Source: Pseudonocardia sp. CNS-139
GTDB lineage: Bacteria > Actinomycetota > Actinomycetes > Mycobacteriales > Pseudonocardiaceae
Assembly (NCBI GenBank): GCA_001942415.1
Contig: MKJX01000206.1
Coordinates: forward strand, 1 to 64,000
Length of the DNA: 64,000 nucleotides
Direction: 5' to 3'
Shown: piece by piece, positions 19,894-29,954 of the stretch
How the letters are laid out: every line of letters starts with the position of its first letter
Numbering within the stretch: position 1 is the stretch's first letter
Program-made: the position numbers and the translations under genes
Notes under the pieces: generated by a model
The model's input: only the letters and a program-made list of their open reading frames with translations
What the model was told of the DNA's origin: nothing
Databases searched by the model: none

Positions 19894-20811
19894 GGCGCGG
19901 CCGCCCGGCGTGGGCGCTCGCGTGCGCCATCGTGGTCCGGCTGTTCCTTCCCAGCGCGTCGCGCACGAACGTGCGGGCGTCGGCGAGCGTGCGCCCGGCG
20001 CCGAGCACGGCCTCGACGGCCGCCGGGTCGATGAGGACGGTGTGCCGCGCGGTCGCGACGTCGCCGCCCGGGCCGCTCGTGAGCCGCCACGACCCGCTGT
20101 GCCCGAGCAGCAGCTTCGGCGTGACGAGCTGCTTGTAGACGATCTCCCCCGGAGGCAGGCAGACCCGGACGGACCGGGTGGTGTGCGTGCTCCCGTCGGC
20201 GGTGGAGGTGTCCATCTCCATGTCCTGCACGCCGGGCTGCAGCTCCCGCAGGTCGACGCGGGCCACGTGCGGGAGCCGCTGCGGCCAGAGGTCGGCGCGG
20301 TCGATGAACGCGTAGGCGTCCGCGGCCGGGCCGTCGAGCGGGATCGTGTCCGCGAACGTGACGACGACATCGGCCACCGGGTGCCCGATCTCCGCGACGG
20401 TGCGCAGGGCGTCGAGCTCGCGGGTGCTGTTGGCGTCGACCGCGGACGTCAGCCACGCGTCGTGCTCCTCGCCCGCGCTGGTGAAGTCGTGGGTGAGCAC
20501 GACCTCGGTCCCGCCGCCGCTCGGGTGGAACGTCCAGGAGCCGGACATCGACGCGATCGGCGCCTGCGTGCGTTCCTGCTCGAACGTGACGTGCCGCGCG
20601 GCGGGTCGAGCCTGCGCCGGGAGACCCACGTCCCGGACCTCGCCCCCGGTCGAGCGCCCACAGCTGGCCCGCTCTCGCCGCGCCCGGTGCAGGTGGCGGG
20701 CGTGCACGGTCGGCTCGAAGATCGCCGGCCACCGGGTGACGTCGCCGACCAGGTCGAACACGATCTCGGGCGGTGCCGCGCGTCGACGGAGTGCTCGGTG
20801 TGGAGCGCCAC
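19890..20811 (-). CDS. didomain aromatase/cyclase (SRPBCC fold, frame breaks)
   Basis: About 307 residues with two START/SRPBCC halves. The first contains VFDLVGDVTRWPAIFEPTVH and VVLTHDFTSAGEE; the second contains DAYAFIDRADLWPQRLPHVARVDL and GHSGSWRLTS. It resembles ActVII/GrisARO-type enzymes that close and aromatise the first ring of the reduced polyketide chain. The GTG start at 20811 overlaps the ACP stop region. The frame breaks near 20772 and 19905. One added G at the latter gives AAAP-stop overlapping the MBL start (GTGA). Confidence 0.85.
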
Positions 20812-20812
20812 G

Positions 20813-21064
20813 TCAGCTCGCCGCCGGGGTGGCGTTGACGACGTCGAGGATCTCGCCGGGCGTGCGCAGCTCGGCGATCCGCTCGTCGGGGATGACCACC
20901 CCGAACTCGCTCTTGATCCGCGCGGCGGTCTCCATGAGCGCGAGCGAGTCGTAGCCGAGCTCGTCGAACCCGACGTCGCGGATGTCGCCGTCGAGCACGC
21001 CGTCGTCGGCTGCTCCCGCACAGGCGACGAGGATGGTGCGCAGGTCGTCGATCGTCATGGTCAC
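20813..21064 (-). CDS. type II PKS acyl carrier protein
   Basis: 83 residues (or 81 from ATG 21058). The phosphopantetheine Ser is in FDELGYDSLALMETAARI, the canonical aromatic-PKS ACP site. A GGAAAGGAAC ribosome site precedes GTG 21064 (VTMTIDDLRTIL). It carries the growing poly-beta-ketone for the KS-alpha/KS-beta pair encoded just upstream. No dedicated malonyl transferase or phosphopantetheinyl transferase is seen in the window, so these are presumably supplied in trans. Confidence 0.92.
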   Translation of the reverse strand: MTMTIDDLRTILVACAGAADDGVLDGDIRDVGFDELGYDSLALMETAARIKSEFGVVIPDERIAELRTPGEILDVVNATPAAS

Positions 21065-21095
21065 GGGGATGGGTTCCTTTCCTGGTCGGAGCCGG

Positions 21096-22318
21096 TCAGA
21101 CGACCGACTCGGAGACGACGACGGCGGAGTTGAAGCCCCACCGGCCGCGCGCGAGCACCAGCGCGGTGGAGACCCGCGCCGCCAGCGGGCTCCCGGTGAC
21201 GAGGTCGATGCCGTACTCGTCGGGGACGTCGGTGCCGCCCGCGCTGGGCGGGATGACCCCGTCCCGGATCGCCAGGAGGGCGTCCACGACGTCGAGCGGG
21301 CCGCCGCCCGAGTAGAGCCGCCCGGTCAGCGCCTTCGGTGCGGTGACCGGCACCTGGCCCGGCCCGAAGACGTCCCGGATCGCGGCGGCCTCGGCCGCGT
21401 CCAGCTCGGGCACGCCGGCGGCGTCGGCGAACACGACGTCGATCGCCTCGGGCGAGATGCCGGCGTCCGCGATGGCCAGCTCGGCGGCCCGGCGCAGCCC
21501 GGACGGGCGCCCGGAGCCGGGCGGCGGGTCGAACGTGGACGCGTAGCCGGTGATCTCGCCGTACGCGTGGTGCCGCCCGCGCCGCTGCGCGCCTGCACGC
21601 TCTCCAGCACGAGCATCGCGCCGCCCTCGCCAGGGACGTAGCCGCTCGCCGCCGCGTCGAACGGCAGGTACGCGCGGGCCGGGTCGGCCACGCGGCTGAC
21701 CCGCCCGCTGGACAGCTGCGCCACCCAGCCCCACGGGTCGAGCGCCGAGTCGACGCCGCCGCTGACCACGAGCGGGGTGCCGCGCCGGATCGTGCGCCGG
21801 GCGTGCCCGAGCGCGTCCAGCCCGCCGGCCTGCTCCGCGACGAGCGCGCTGCTCGGCCCGCGCATCGTGTGCCGGATGGAGATCTGGCCGGTGTTCACCG
21901 CGTAGAACCACGCGAACGACTCGTAGACGCTGACCTTCTCCGGGCCCTGCGACCAGAGCTTGCGGAACTCGCGGTGGGTGAACGCGAAGCCGCCGCACGC
22001 GTTGGACGTGACGACGCCCATGTCGTAGTCGACGAGTGCGGCGGGGTCGAGCTCGGCGTCCGCGATGGCCCAGTCGGCCGCCACCAGCCCGTACCGGGTG
22101 GACACGTCGGTCTGGGGCAGCAGCCGGCTCGGCAGCAGCGCCGCGGCGTCGAAGCCGGTCACCTGGCCGGCGAGCCGCGCCGGGTACCCGGTGGCGTCGA
22201 ACCGTGTGATCGGGGCGATGCCGTTGGCCCCGGCCAGCGCGGCGGGCCAGTGCCGCTCCACGCCGAGCCCGTTCGGCGCGACGACGCCGATCCCCGTGAC
22301 GACGACCCGGTCGGTCAC
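21096..22318 (-). CDS. ketosynthase beta / chain length factor (one frame break)
   Basis: About 407 residues. The active-site Cys is replaced in the signature SSALVAEQAGGLDALGHARR (Gln), which defines KS-beta. The remaining fold follows: VVTGIGVVAPNGLGVERHW, LPFDAAASGYVPGEGGAMLVLE, then after a frame break near 21580 YGEITGYASTFDPPPGSGRP and GRLYSGGGPLDVVDALLAI. It dimerises with KS-alpha and sets chain length. The GTG start overlaps the KS-alpha stop by 4 bp. Chain length cannot be called without modelling the gate residues. Confidence 0.93.
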
Positions 22319-23582
22319 CGGCCGGCCCCGTCCGGGCGGCGCAGCACCATGGCGCTCTGGAAGCCGCCGAACCCGCTGCCGACGGTCAGCACGGTGTCGA
22401 CCTTCTGCTCGCGCGCGGTGCGGGGCACGTAGTCGAGGTCGCACTCGGGGTCGGCCTCTGTGAGGTTGGCCGTCGGCGGGATCACGCCGTGCTCGATCGC
22501 GAGCGCCGACGCGGCGATCTCGATGGACCCGATGGCGCCGAGGGAGTGCCCGACCATCGACTTGATCGAGCTGACGGGCGTGCGGTAGGCGTGGTCGCCG
22601 AGGCTGTGCTTGAACGCCGCCGTCTCGTGCCGGTCGTCTGCTTGGTGCCGGAGCCGTGCGCGTTGACGTAGCCGACCGCCGTCGGGTCGATCCGCGACTC
22701 GTCCAGCGCCACCCGGATCGCCTCGGCCATCTCGCGCCCGTCCGGCTTCAGGCCGGTCATGTGGTAGGCGTTGCAACGGGTGGCGTAGCCGGTGATCTCC
22801 GCGTAGACGTGCGCGCCGCGGGCGAGCGCGTGCTCGCGCTCCTCCAGCACGAACAGGGCGGCGCCCTCGGCCAGGACGAACCCGTTGCGCGAGCTGTCGA
22901 ACGGGCGCGAGGCGTGCTCGGGGTCGTCGTTGCGCGGCGTGGTCGCCTTGATCGCGTCGAAGCACGCCACGACGATCGGGGTGATCGGGGTGTCGGACGC
23001 CCCGGCCAGCACCACGTCCGCGCTGCCCTCGGCGATGAGCTGGCGGCCGTGCCCGACCGAGTCGAGCCCGGACGTGCAGCCGTTGGAGACCATCGCGACC
23101 GGGCCCTCGGCGCCGACCGTCCAGGCCACCTCGGCGGGCATGACGCTCGGGATGAGGTAGTCGACCATGTGCGGCGAGAGCCACGCGTCGTCGACGAGCC
23201 AGTGCCGCCCGCTGTCGGAGAGCACGAGGTACTCGCGTTCGAGGCTCGTCGCCGCGGCCACCGCGCTGCCGAGGCTGACGCCGACCCGGTGCGGGTCGAG
23301 CGCGCCGACGTCCAGCCCGCTGTCGTCGACGGCCTCCCGCGCGCAGACCACGGCGAACTGCGACGCCCGGTCCATCCGGCGCACGTCGCGCGCCGTGAGG
23401 CCCTCGTGCTCGGGGTTGAAGTCGGCCTCGGCGGCCACCTGGGAACGGTAGGGCGAAGGGTCGAAGAAACTGATCCGCCGGGTTGCCGTACGGCCCTCCG
23501 ACAGCAGGTCCCAGAACTCCTTCACTCCGTTTCCGCCCGGCGCGCGAACTCCCATACCGGTGATGACCACACGGCGATTCAT
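22315..23582 (-). CDS. ketosynthase alpha of type II PKS (one frame break)
   Basis: About 423 residues from ATG 23582. The catalytic Cys lies in PVAMVSNGCTSGLDSVGH and the His motifs in GYVNAHGSGTKQ and SSIKSMVGHSLGAIGSIE. It catalyses iterative Claisen condensation of malonyl-ACP. The N-terminus reads VVITGMGVRAPGGNGVKEFW. The frame breaks near 22637 (a GG that reads as G); restoring it gives TDRHETAAFKHSL. It is first in the operon KS-alpha/KS-beta/ACP/aromatase/MBL/flavin reductase and is transcribed away from the BVMO gene. Confidence 0.95.
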
Positions 23583-23661
23583 CGTCGAGCACCTTTCCGC
23601 TCGCCGGCGCCGGGGTGGGCCGCCGGGGACGCGGTCCATGGTGCCGCCGGATTCTCGGCCC

Positions 23662-23691
23662 CCGGTAGCAACCCGATCGCAGGCCGGTAGC
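23662..23691. promoter_or_regulatory. CCGGTAGC direct repeats, 22 bp apart, in KS/BVMO divergent promoter
   Basis: CCGGTAGC occurs at 23662-23669 and 23684-23691, exactly two helical turns apart, between the divergent KS-alpha and BVMO genes. SARP regulators bind heptamer-like direct repeats with 11- or 22-bp period near the -10 region. Candidate binding site for the SARP at 36207-36992. Confidence 0.4.
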
Positions 23692-23790
23692 GGGCAGTTC
23701 CCGGGTGCGCCCCGACCGGGTTTCTAGCGAACTGCGAGGCGCCGCCGCGAGGCTTGCCGCCGAAATGCCGGCCGTCCGCGGAGGTGCGTT

Positions 23791-25719
23791 GTGACATTCG
23801 GTGCGCCCGTGCGGCGACTCGTCGCCGACGACGCGGCGCTGCGCGCCCACCTGCACGCGGCCGAGGTGCCCGCGCTGCTCATGACCGTCGCCCACCTCAC
23901 CGGCGACCCGGCGGTGCTGGCGCGTGTCGAGCGGCGCAACGGGTGGCTCTTCCAGCCCCACGGCGGGCTCTCCGAAGCGCAGCAGGAGGACGTGCGCGGG
24001 CTCGCCGCCGCGGTGCTGGCGCGCCACCGGGACGCGGGGTCGCCGCCCGTGCCGCCGCCCGGGCCGCGGCTGCTGGGCGCGATCGCCGAGTGGGCGCTGG
24101 GCCCCGGTGCGGCCGAGGCGGTGCCGCTGCTGGCCGAGGAGATCGTCCCGCCCGGCGCCGACCCGCGCGCCCCGGGCTGGACGGCCGAGCAGGTCGCGCC
24201 GGGCGCGGAGCTCGAGGTCGCGGTGATCGGCGCCGGGATGAGCGGGCTGCTCGCCGCCCACCGGCTGACGCAGGCGGGCGTGCGCTGCACCGTCTACGAG
24301 AAGAACGCCGACGTCGGCGGCACGTGGCTGGACAACCGCTACCCGGGCTGCCGGGTCGACGTCGCGAGCCACCTCTACAGCTACTCGTTCGCCCCGAAAC
24401 ACGACTGGCCCGACCACTTCTGCACGCGCGACGTGCTGCACGAGTACTTCCGCGACGTCGCCAAGCAGTACGGGCTCTACGACCGCATCGTCTTCGGCAC
24501 CGAGGTGCTCGCCGCCCGCTGGGACGACCCGGCGGCCCGGTGGCGGCTGCACCTGCGCACCCCGCACGGCGAGGTGACGGTGGCGGCGAACGCCGTGGTC
24601 AGCGCGGTGGGGCAGCTCTCGCGGCCCAGCCTGCCGGACATCCCCGGGCGGGAGACCTTCGCCGGGCCGGCGTTCCACTCGGCGCGCTGGGACGCGGGCG
24701 CCGACCTGGCCGGGAAGCGGGTCGGGGTGATCGGCACCGGTTCCAGCGCCTACCAGCTCGTCCCCGAGGTCGCGAAGGTCGCCGGCGAGCTGGTGGTCTT
24801 CCAGCGCAACCCGCCGTGGCTGCGCCCCACGCCGCACTACCACGACCCGGTGCCGCCGTCGGCGCGCTGGCTCTACGAGCACGTCCCGTACTACTCGCCG
24901 TGGCACCGGTTCTGGCTGTGCGCGCCCGGGCTGCTGGAGCGCGGGGGAGTGCTGGAGGGGTGGATCGTCGACCGCGGGCACCCGCCCACCGAGCGCGCGG
25001 TCTCGGCGGCGAACGAGCGCCTTCGCGTCACCCTGACGGACTGGATGTCCGCGCAGGTCGCGGACGCCCCCGACCTGCTCGCGCAGGTCCTCCCGCGGTA
25101 CCCGGTCGGGGCCAAGCGCGTCATGCGGGACAACGGGGTCTGGCTGCGGACGCTGCGGCAGCCGCACGTGCGGCTGGTCGGGGACCCGATCCGGCGGATC
25201 ACGCCGGCCGGCGTCGAGACCGCGGCCGGCCACCACGACCTCGACGTCCTCGTGTACGCCACCGGGTTCCAGGCCTCCCGTTTCCTGGCCCCGATGACGG
25301 TCACCGGCCGCGGCGGCGCCGACCTGCACGCCACCTGGGACGGCGACGCCCGGGCCTACCTCGGGATCACCGTTCCCGGGTTCCCGAACCTGTTCTGCCT
25401 CTACGGCCCGAACACCAATCTCTCCGGCCAGGGCGGCAGCATCTTCGCCTTCTCCGAGTACGGCGTGACGTATCTGCTCGACGCGATCCGGCGCCTTCTG
25501 GAAAGCGGCCGGAAAGCGCTCGACGTCCGGCCGGACGTGCACGACGCCTACAACACGTGGGTGGACGCCGGCAACGCGGAACGGGCGTGGGGTTTCTCGT
25601 CGGTGTCGAGCTGGTTCGTCAACGAGAAGGGCCGCACGGCGCAGAACTGGCCGTTCTCGGCCGTCGAGTACTGGCGGCGCACGCACGCGCTGGACCCGGC
25701 CGAGTACGAGTTCCTCTGA
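23791..25719 (+). CDS. type I Baeyer-Villiger monooxygenase, HAPMO-like size
   Basis: 642 residues, frame intact, GTG start. A 145-residue N-terminal extension precedes the FAD Rossmann motif VAVIGAGMSGLLAAH. The BVMO fingerprint FAGPAFHSARW and the NADP motif VIGTGSSAYQLV follow, then VYATGFQASRFLAPM. Overall length and the N-terminal extension match 4-hydroxyacetophenone monooxygenase-like enzymes rather than the class A flavoenzymes usual in aromatic polyketide clusters. It inserts oxygen next to a ketone, giving an ester or lactone. It heads a tight plus-strand operon with an esterase two genes downstream. Confidence 0.92.
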   Translation: MTFGAPVRRLVADDAALRAHLHAAEVPALLMTVAHLTGDPAVLARVERRNGWLFQPHGGLSEAQQEDVRGLAAAVLARHRDAGSPPVPPPGPRLLGAIAEWALGPGAAEAVPLLAEEIVPPGADPRAPGWTAEQVAPGAELEVAVIGAGMSGLLAAHRLTQAGVRCTVYEKNADVGGTWLDNRYPGCRVDVASHLYSYSFAPKHDWPDHFCTRDVLHEYFRDVAKQYGLYDRIVFGTEVLAARWDDPAARWRLHLRTPHGEVTVAANAVVSAVGQLSRPSLPDIPGRETFAGPAFHSARWDAGADLAGKRVGVIGTGSSAYQLVPEVAKVAGELVVFQRNPPWLRPTPHYHDPVPPSARWLYEHVPYYSPWHRFWLCAPGLLERGGVLEGWIVDRGHPPTERAVSAANERLRVTLTDWMSAQVADAPDLLAQVLPRYPVGAKRVMRDNGVWLRTLRQPHVRLVGDPIRRITPAGVETAAGHHDLDVLVYATGFQASRFLAPMTVTGRGGADLHATWDGDARAYLGITVPGFPNLFCLYGPNTNLSGQGGSIFAFSEYGVTYLLDAIRRLLESGRKALDVRPDVHDAYNTWVDAGNAERAWGFSSVSSWFVNEKGRTAQNWPFSAVEYWRRTHALDPAEYEFL

Positions 25720-26784
25720 TGCGCCGCCCCACATGTGCCGCGACGGTCGCGGCGCTGGCGCTGGCGGCGGTCGTCGCCGCCGCCGGGCCCGCGGCGGCGA
25801 CCGCGGGCCCGCCGCCGATCTGGGCCGACGACTTCTCCGCCGGGTTCGCCACCGCCGGCCCCGCTGCGCGGTGGACGTTCGTCGCGGCCGGGCCGTACGT
25901 CGCCGACGACGGGACCGTCACGGCGTCCGGGCGGGGACTCGAGGTCGTCTCCGGCGGGACGCACCCCGGCACCGGCGAGCCCGCGTTCGTCCGCACGCTC
26001 GCGCAGGAGGACGAGAACCCGTACGGCCTCCCCGGCGCGCTCGACCACGTCAAGTGGTTCGCCTTCGCCCACCACACGGCCACGACCGGCTTCCCCGGCT
26101 TCGACGCCGTGCCCGGCCGGGTGCTCTCGTGCGAGGCGTGGCTCTCCGCGCGGACGTTCGGCACGGCCGGGCACCCGTTCGGCGCCGCCGTGCACGACCC
26201 CGACCGCGACCTGCGCCTGGCCGCCGTCACCGTCAACGCGGTGGACCCGGAGACCTCGACGGTCTTCGACTTCTTCCTGACCAACGAGCGGATCTACGCG
26301 TTCTACGAGCGGCTGCCGACCGGCGGGCCGACCTCGGCCCGTACGCGGCGTTCTCCTACGCGGTGCCGGTGGTCGCGCGTGACCCGGCCGACACGCACCA
26401 TCTGGAGATCGCCTACGACCGCGCGGCCGGGGTGGTGCACTGGCTGGTCGACGGGCGGGAGGTGTTCCGCGTCGCCGACCTGGGGGAGCACCTGGACTCC
26501 GCGCGCCACCTCGTGATCGACCACGGCGGGCCGGAGCGGCCCGTGCAGCCGCGCAGCTGCGCTGCGGGCTGGGGATGCTCACGCTCCTCGACGCCGAGCT
26601 GGCCGGGCGGCCCGCGCTCGTGCGGCTGTCGAGCGCCGACGGGTTCTACGTCGAGCCGGGCGGGACCGCGCCGCAAGCGTTCGTCGACGAGACGAGCGCC
26701 GCCGCGAGCCGGCTCTTCGGGCAGGGCGCCGGGATGCGGGTGACCCGCGTCCAGGTGACGGACGTGCCGGCCGAGGAGGGCTGA
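25719..26784 (+). CDS. secreted protein of unknown function, paralogue of 28159-29168 (frame breaks)
   Basis: About 355 residues with a Sec signal (AATVAALALAAVVAAAGPAAA). The mature region has DDFSAGF, YVADDGTVTASGRGLEVVSGGTHPGTGEPAFVRTL, LDHVKWFAFA, ARTFGTAGHPFG, FDFFLTNERIYAFYERLP and a C-terminal SRLFGQGAGM. All of these recur in the gene at 28159 at about the same spacing, so the two are paralogues, one exported and one not. The fold looks like a beta-sandwich carbohydrate/ligand-binding type; I associate it, unverified, with DUF6081. Breaks fall near 26335 and 26565. ATG overlaps the BVMO stop. Confidence 0.65.
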
Positions 26785-27206
26785 TGCGGGAGCTGAGCGG
26801 CGACGAGCTGATCGGCGTGTGGCGGCTGTGCGGCTACACCGAGCTGGACGAGGACGGCGGCACCCGGCCCGGGCCGCTCGGGACCGAACCGGAGGGGCTG
26901 CTCCTCTACGAGGCGACCGGCTTCATGTCGGTGAGCATGATGGCCGGCGGCCCGCCGGCGTCGCCGGAGTCGTTCATGGGGTACGCGGGCCGCTGGCGGC
27001 TGGCGGGCGACCGGCGGGTCGTGCACCTCGTCGCGGTGAGCGCGCACCCGCAGATGGTCGGCACCGCGCAGGAACGCGACTTCCACCTCGACGGCGACGC
27101 GCTGACGCTCACCGGCGCCGCCGTGATCAGCGACCGCCCGCTCGTGCGCGTCCTGCGCTGGCGGCGCGTGACCGGCCACGACTGCGCCCGGCGGAGCCCC
27201 GGGTGA
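26784..27206 (+). CDS. lipocalin-like domain protein
   Basis: 140 residues, frame intact. It has a lipocalin-like pattern, LSGDELIGVWRLCGYTELDEDGG and LLLYEATGFMSVSMM, a beta-barrel that binds small hydrophobic molecules. It is coupled to its neighbours on both sides (ATG within TGATG; GTGA overlap with the esterase). Such proteins can act as cyclases or carriers in polyketide pathways; that role here is inference. Confidence 0.7.
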   Translation: MRELSGDELIGVWRLCGYTELDEDGGTRPGPLGTEPEGLLLYEATGFMSVSMMAGGPPASPESFMGYAGRWRLAGDRRVVHLVAVSAHPQMVGTAQERDFHLDGDALTLTGAAVISDRPLVRVLRWRRVTGHDCARRSPG

Positions 27207-28162
27207 CGTCCTACGCCTACGACCCGGAGCTCGCGCCGCTCGTCCCGCGGCTGGGGCGGGTGGACCTGGCCGACGTCGCGACCGCCCGCAGGGTGTTCCG
27301 CGAGATCGCCGCGGCGATGCCGCCCCACGTCCCGCGCGAGCCGGTGACCGTCGAGCCGCGGGAGGTGCCCGGCCGCAGTCCGGTGCCGGTCCGGGTCTAC
27401 CGGCCCGCCGCGCCGGCCGGCCCGCGGCCCGCGGTGCTCTACCTGCACGGGGGCGGGTTCGTGGTCGGCGACCTCGACATGGTCGACGCGGCCGCGACGC
27501 GGGTGGCCGACCGGGCCGGGGTTGTCGTGGTGTCGGTCGGGTACCGGCTGGCCCCGGAGCACCCGTTCCCGGCCGGGCTGCACGACTGCCACGCCGCGCT
27601 GGAATGGACCGTCGCGCAGGCCGCCGACCTGGGGATCGACCCCGCCAGGTCGGCGTCGCGGGGGAGAGCGCCGGCGGCGGGCTGGCCGCCGCGCTCGCGC
27701 TGCTCACCCGCGGGCGCGGCCCGCGGCTGCGCCACCAGTGCCTGGTCAACCCCGAGCTGGACGACCGGCTCGACACCCCGTCGGCCCGCGCGTTCGTCGA
27801 CACCCCGAAGTGGGACCGGGCCAACGCGCTCGCGAGCTGGCGGCACTACCTCGCGCGGCGGCCGGGACCGACGCGGTGCCGGCGCTCGCCGCGCGGCGCG
27901 GGCCGTGGACCTCGCCGGCCTGCCCCCGGCCTTCGTGGCCGTCAGCGAGTTCGACCCGCTGCGCGACGAGGGCATCGCCTACGCGCAGCGGCTCGGGCAG
28001 GCCGGCGTGCCCACCGAGCTGCGCCACTACCCCGGGACCTTCCACGCCTCGTACACGGCGCCGGCGGCGGTGTCCCGCCGGCTCTGCGCCGACCAGGCCG
28101 ACGCGATCCGGCGGGCGCTCCACGACGCACCGATGCACGCAGAGAAGGGAGAACGGGCATGA
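27203..28162 (+). CDS. alpha/beta hydrolase, hormone-sensitive lipase type (frame breaks)
   Basis: About 320 residues. The oxyanion motif is VLYLHGGGFVVGDLD, the nucleophile elbow GVAGESAGGG (after a break near 27655), the acid is in VAVSEFDPLRDEG and the catalytic His in YPGTFHAS (after a break near 27885). It hydrolyses esters of hydrophobic acids or alcohols. Sitting two genes after a Baeyer-Villiger monooxygenase, it could open the ester or lactone that enzyme makes. It overlaps the lipocalin gene (GTGA) and the next gene (ATG at 28159). Confidence 0.85.
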   Translation: MTSYAYDPELAPLVPRLGRVDLADVATARRVFREIAAAMPPHVPREPVTVEPREVPGRSPVPVRVYRPAAPAGPRPAVLYLHGGGFVVGDLDMVDAAATRVADRAGVVVVSVGYRLAPEHPFPAGLHDCHAALEWTVAQAADLGIDPARSASRGRAPAAGWPPRSRCSPAGAARGCATSAWSTPSWTTGSTPRRPARSSTPRSGTGPTRSRAGGTTSRGGRDRRGAGARRAARAVDLAGLPPAFVAVSEFDPLRDEGIAYAQRLGQAGVPTELRHYPGTFHASYTAPAAVSRRLCADQADAIRRALHDAPMHAEKGERA

Positions 28163-29168
28163 CGATCAGCGCCGAGCCGGGATACCGGATCGTGTGGGAC
28201 GAGTTCCGGGACGGGTTCGCCGTCGGGGCGGCCGGCGACCCGGCCGTCCGCTGGTTCCACTACGGCTTCGGCCCGTACGTGGGCGACGACGGGACCGTCG
28301 TGACGTCCGCCGACGGGTTGCTGGTGCGCTCCGGCGGGCGGCACCCGCTGACGGGCGAGCCGGCGTTCGTCCGCACGCTCGCCCGGGAGGGCGTCAACGG
28401 CGTGGGGCTGCCGGGCACGCTCGACCACGTCAAGTGGCTGGTGTTCGCCAACCGGCAGGCCGCGTCCGGCGTCAACGGGTTCGACGCCGAGCCGGGCTCG
28501 GTGCTCACGTTCGAGACGTGGATGTCCGGCCGCACGTTCGGGACCGCGGGCCACCCGTTCGGCACGCACGTCACGAACCCCGAGGACGACATGCGGCTCG
28601 CGTCGGTCGGCATGCCGCTGCTCGACGAGGAGACGTCGCTGATCCTGGACTTCTTCCTCTCGAACGAGCAGGTCTACGTCGTGTACGAGCGGCTGCCGTT
28701 CTCGCGGCACCAGATGGGCGACTACGCCGCGTTCGTCTACCAGATCCCGGTCGCGCGCCGCACACCCGAGCAGGAGCACCACTTCGCGATCTCCTACGAC
28801 CGCTCCGCCGGGGCCGTCCGGTGGGTGCTCGACGGCACCGAGGTCTACCGCGTGGACCGGCTCGGCCACCGGCTCCCCTCGCGCAAGCACCTGATGGTCG
28901 ACCACGGCGGCGACGAGGTGCGCGTGGAGCCGCGGCAGCTGAGTGCGGGGATGGGCATGTTCGCCTCGCTCGACTACGCCGCACCCGGGCGCAGCGCGCT
29001 CGTGCGCGTCTCGGACGCGAGGGCTACTACTACTCCACCGAGAGCGGCCCGCCGGCCCCGCAGCCGTTCCTCGACGAGGAGAGCCTGGAGGCGAACCGGC
29101 TCTTCGGGCAGGGCGCGCAGATCGCCGTGCGCCGTTACGTCGTCTCCAGCAGGCCGGCCGGGAAATAG
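28159..29168 (+). CDS. cytosolic paralogue of the 25719-26784 protein (one frame break)
   Basis: About 336 residues, no signal peptide. It shares with the exported copy the blocks FGPYVGDDGTVVTSADGLLVRSGGRHP, GLPGTLDHVKWLVFANR, GRTFGTAGHPFG, DFFLSNEQVYVVYERLPF, MVDHGGDE and NRLFGQGAQI. The frame breaks near 29021, after which GYYYSTESGPPAPQ follows. Its function is unknown. Duplication with one secreted and one cytosolic copy in one operon suggests binding of the pathway product on both sides of the membrane, for instance as resistance (speculative). Confidence 0.65.
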
Positions 29169-29174
29169 CGGAAA

Positions 29175-29208
29175 GCGACGGGCGCCTCCCGCGGGTGGCG
29201 CCCGTCGC
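29175..29208. terminator. 12-bp hairpin between convergent genes
   Basis: GCGACGGGCGCC pairs with GGCGCCCGTCGC across a 10-nt loop, 6 bp after the stop of the plus-strand operon and 12 bp before the end of the convergent YceI gene. It can serve both directions. Confidence 0.75.
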
Positions 29209-29219
29209 CGTTCCCGGTT

Positions 29220-29776
29220 TCAGCCGGCGGCGCGGATGAACTCGACGTCCAGCTCCAGCGCCACCTTCTCCCCGACGACCACACCCCCGCCGTCCAGCGG
29301 CAGCTCGGTGACGATTCCGAAGTCCTTGCGGTTCAGCTCGCCGCGCGCGCTGAAGCCGATCCGGTCGTTGCCGAACGGGTCTCGGGTGATCCCGTTGTAG
29401 TCGACGCGAGCGCGACGGGCCGGGTGACGCCGCGGACGGTGAGCTCGCCCGCGAGCACGTACCCGGCGCCCTCGGCGCGGATCGCGGTGGAGCGGAACGT
29501 GTACTCGGGGTGCGTGGCCACGTCCAGGTACTCGGCCGACCGGACGGCGTCGTCCCTGGCCTGGTTGCCGCTCTCGAACGACGCGGCGTCGATCGTCACG
29601 GTGACGGCCGAGGCCAGCGGGTCGTCGGCGATCTCGGCGGTGCCGGCGTAGGCGCGGAACCGGCCGCGGATCTTGCTCACCATCATGTGCCGGACGGTGA
29701 ACCCCAGCTCGGAGTGGTTCGGGTCGAGCGTCCAGGTGCCCGCGACCAGGCCCGGGAGAACGGTCGATGTCGTCAT
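29220..29776 (-). CDS. YceI family protein (one frame break)
   Basis: About 186 residues from ATG 29776. The YceI fold is a lipocalin-like barrel that binds polyisoprenoids or other long amphiphiles. Motifs are GTWTLDPNHSELGFTVRHMMVSKIRGRF, FESGNQARDDAVRSAEYLDVATHPEYTF, ELTVRGVTRPVAL and, after a break near 29410, the terminal VVVGEKVALELDVEFI. There is no signal peptide. It diverges from the ACAD-fold hydroxylase across a palindromic operator, so it probably belongs to the polyketide regulon. Confidence 0.82.
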
Positions 29777-29810
29777 GCCCCACCTTCGGACTAGCGGTGA
29801 TGTCGGATAT

Positions 29811-29829
29811 GTGTTATCGACGACAACAC
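29811..29829. promoter_or_regulatory. 19-bp palindrome, candidate TetR operator
   Basis: GTGTTATCGACGACAACAC is symmetric at 16 of 18 non-centre positions. It lies between the divergent YceI (29776) and hydroxylase (29955) starts. The core TATCGACGAYAAC is repeated at 33301-33313, between the TetR gene and its divergent neighbour, suggesting one regulator for both. Confidence 0.55.
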
Positions 29830-29954
29830 GCTATCCGCGGCATTGTGCCCGGTCAATAGCCGGGGCGCCGCCGCTATCGAGCGCCTACCGGTCTTCGACC
29901 GCGCTCGGCCACAGTTGCGCCATCAGTCCGGGCCGCGCACGAAAGGGGCCGAGA

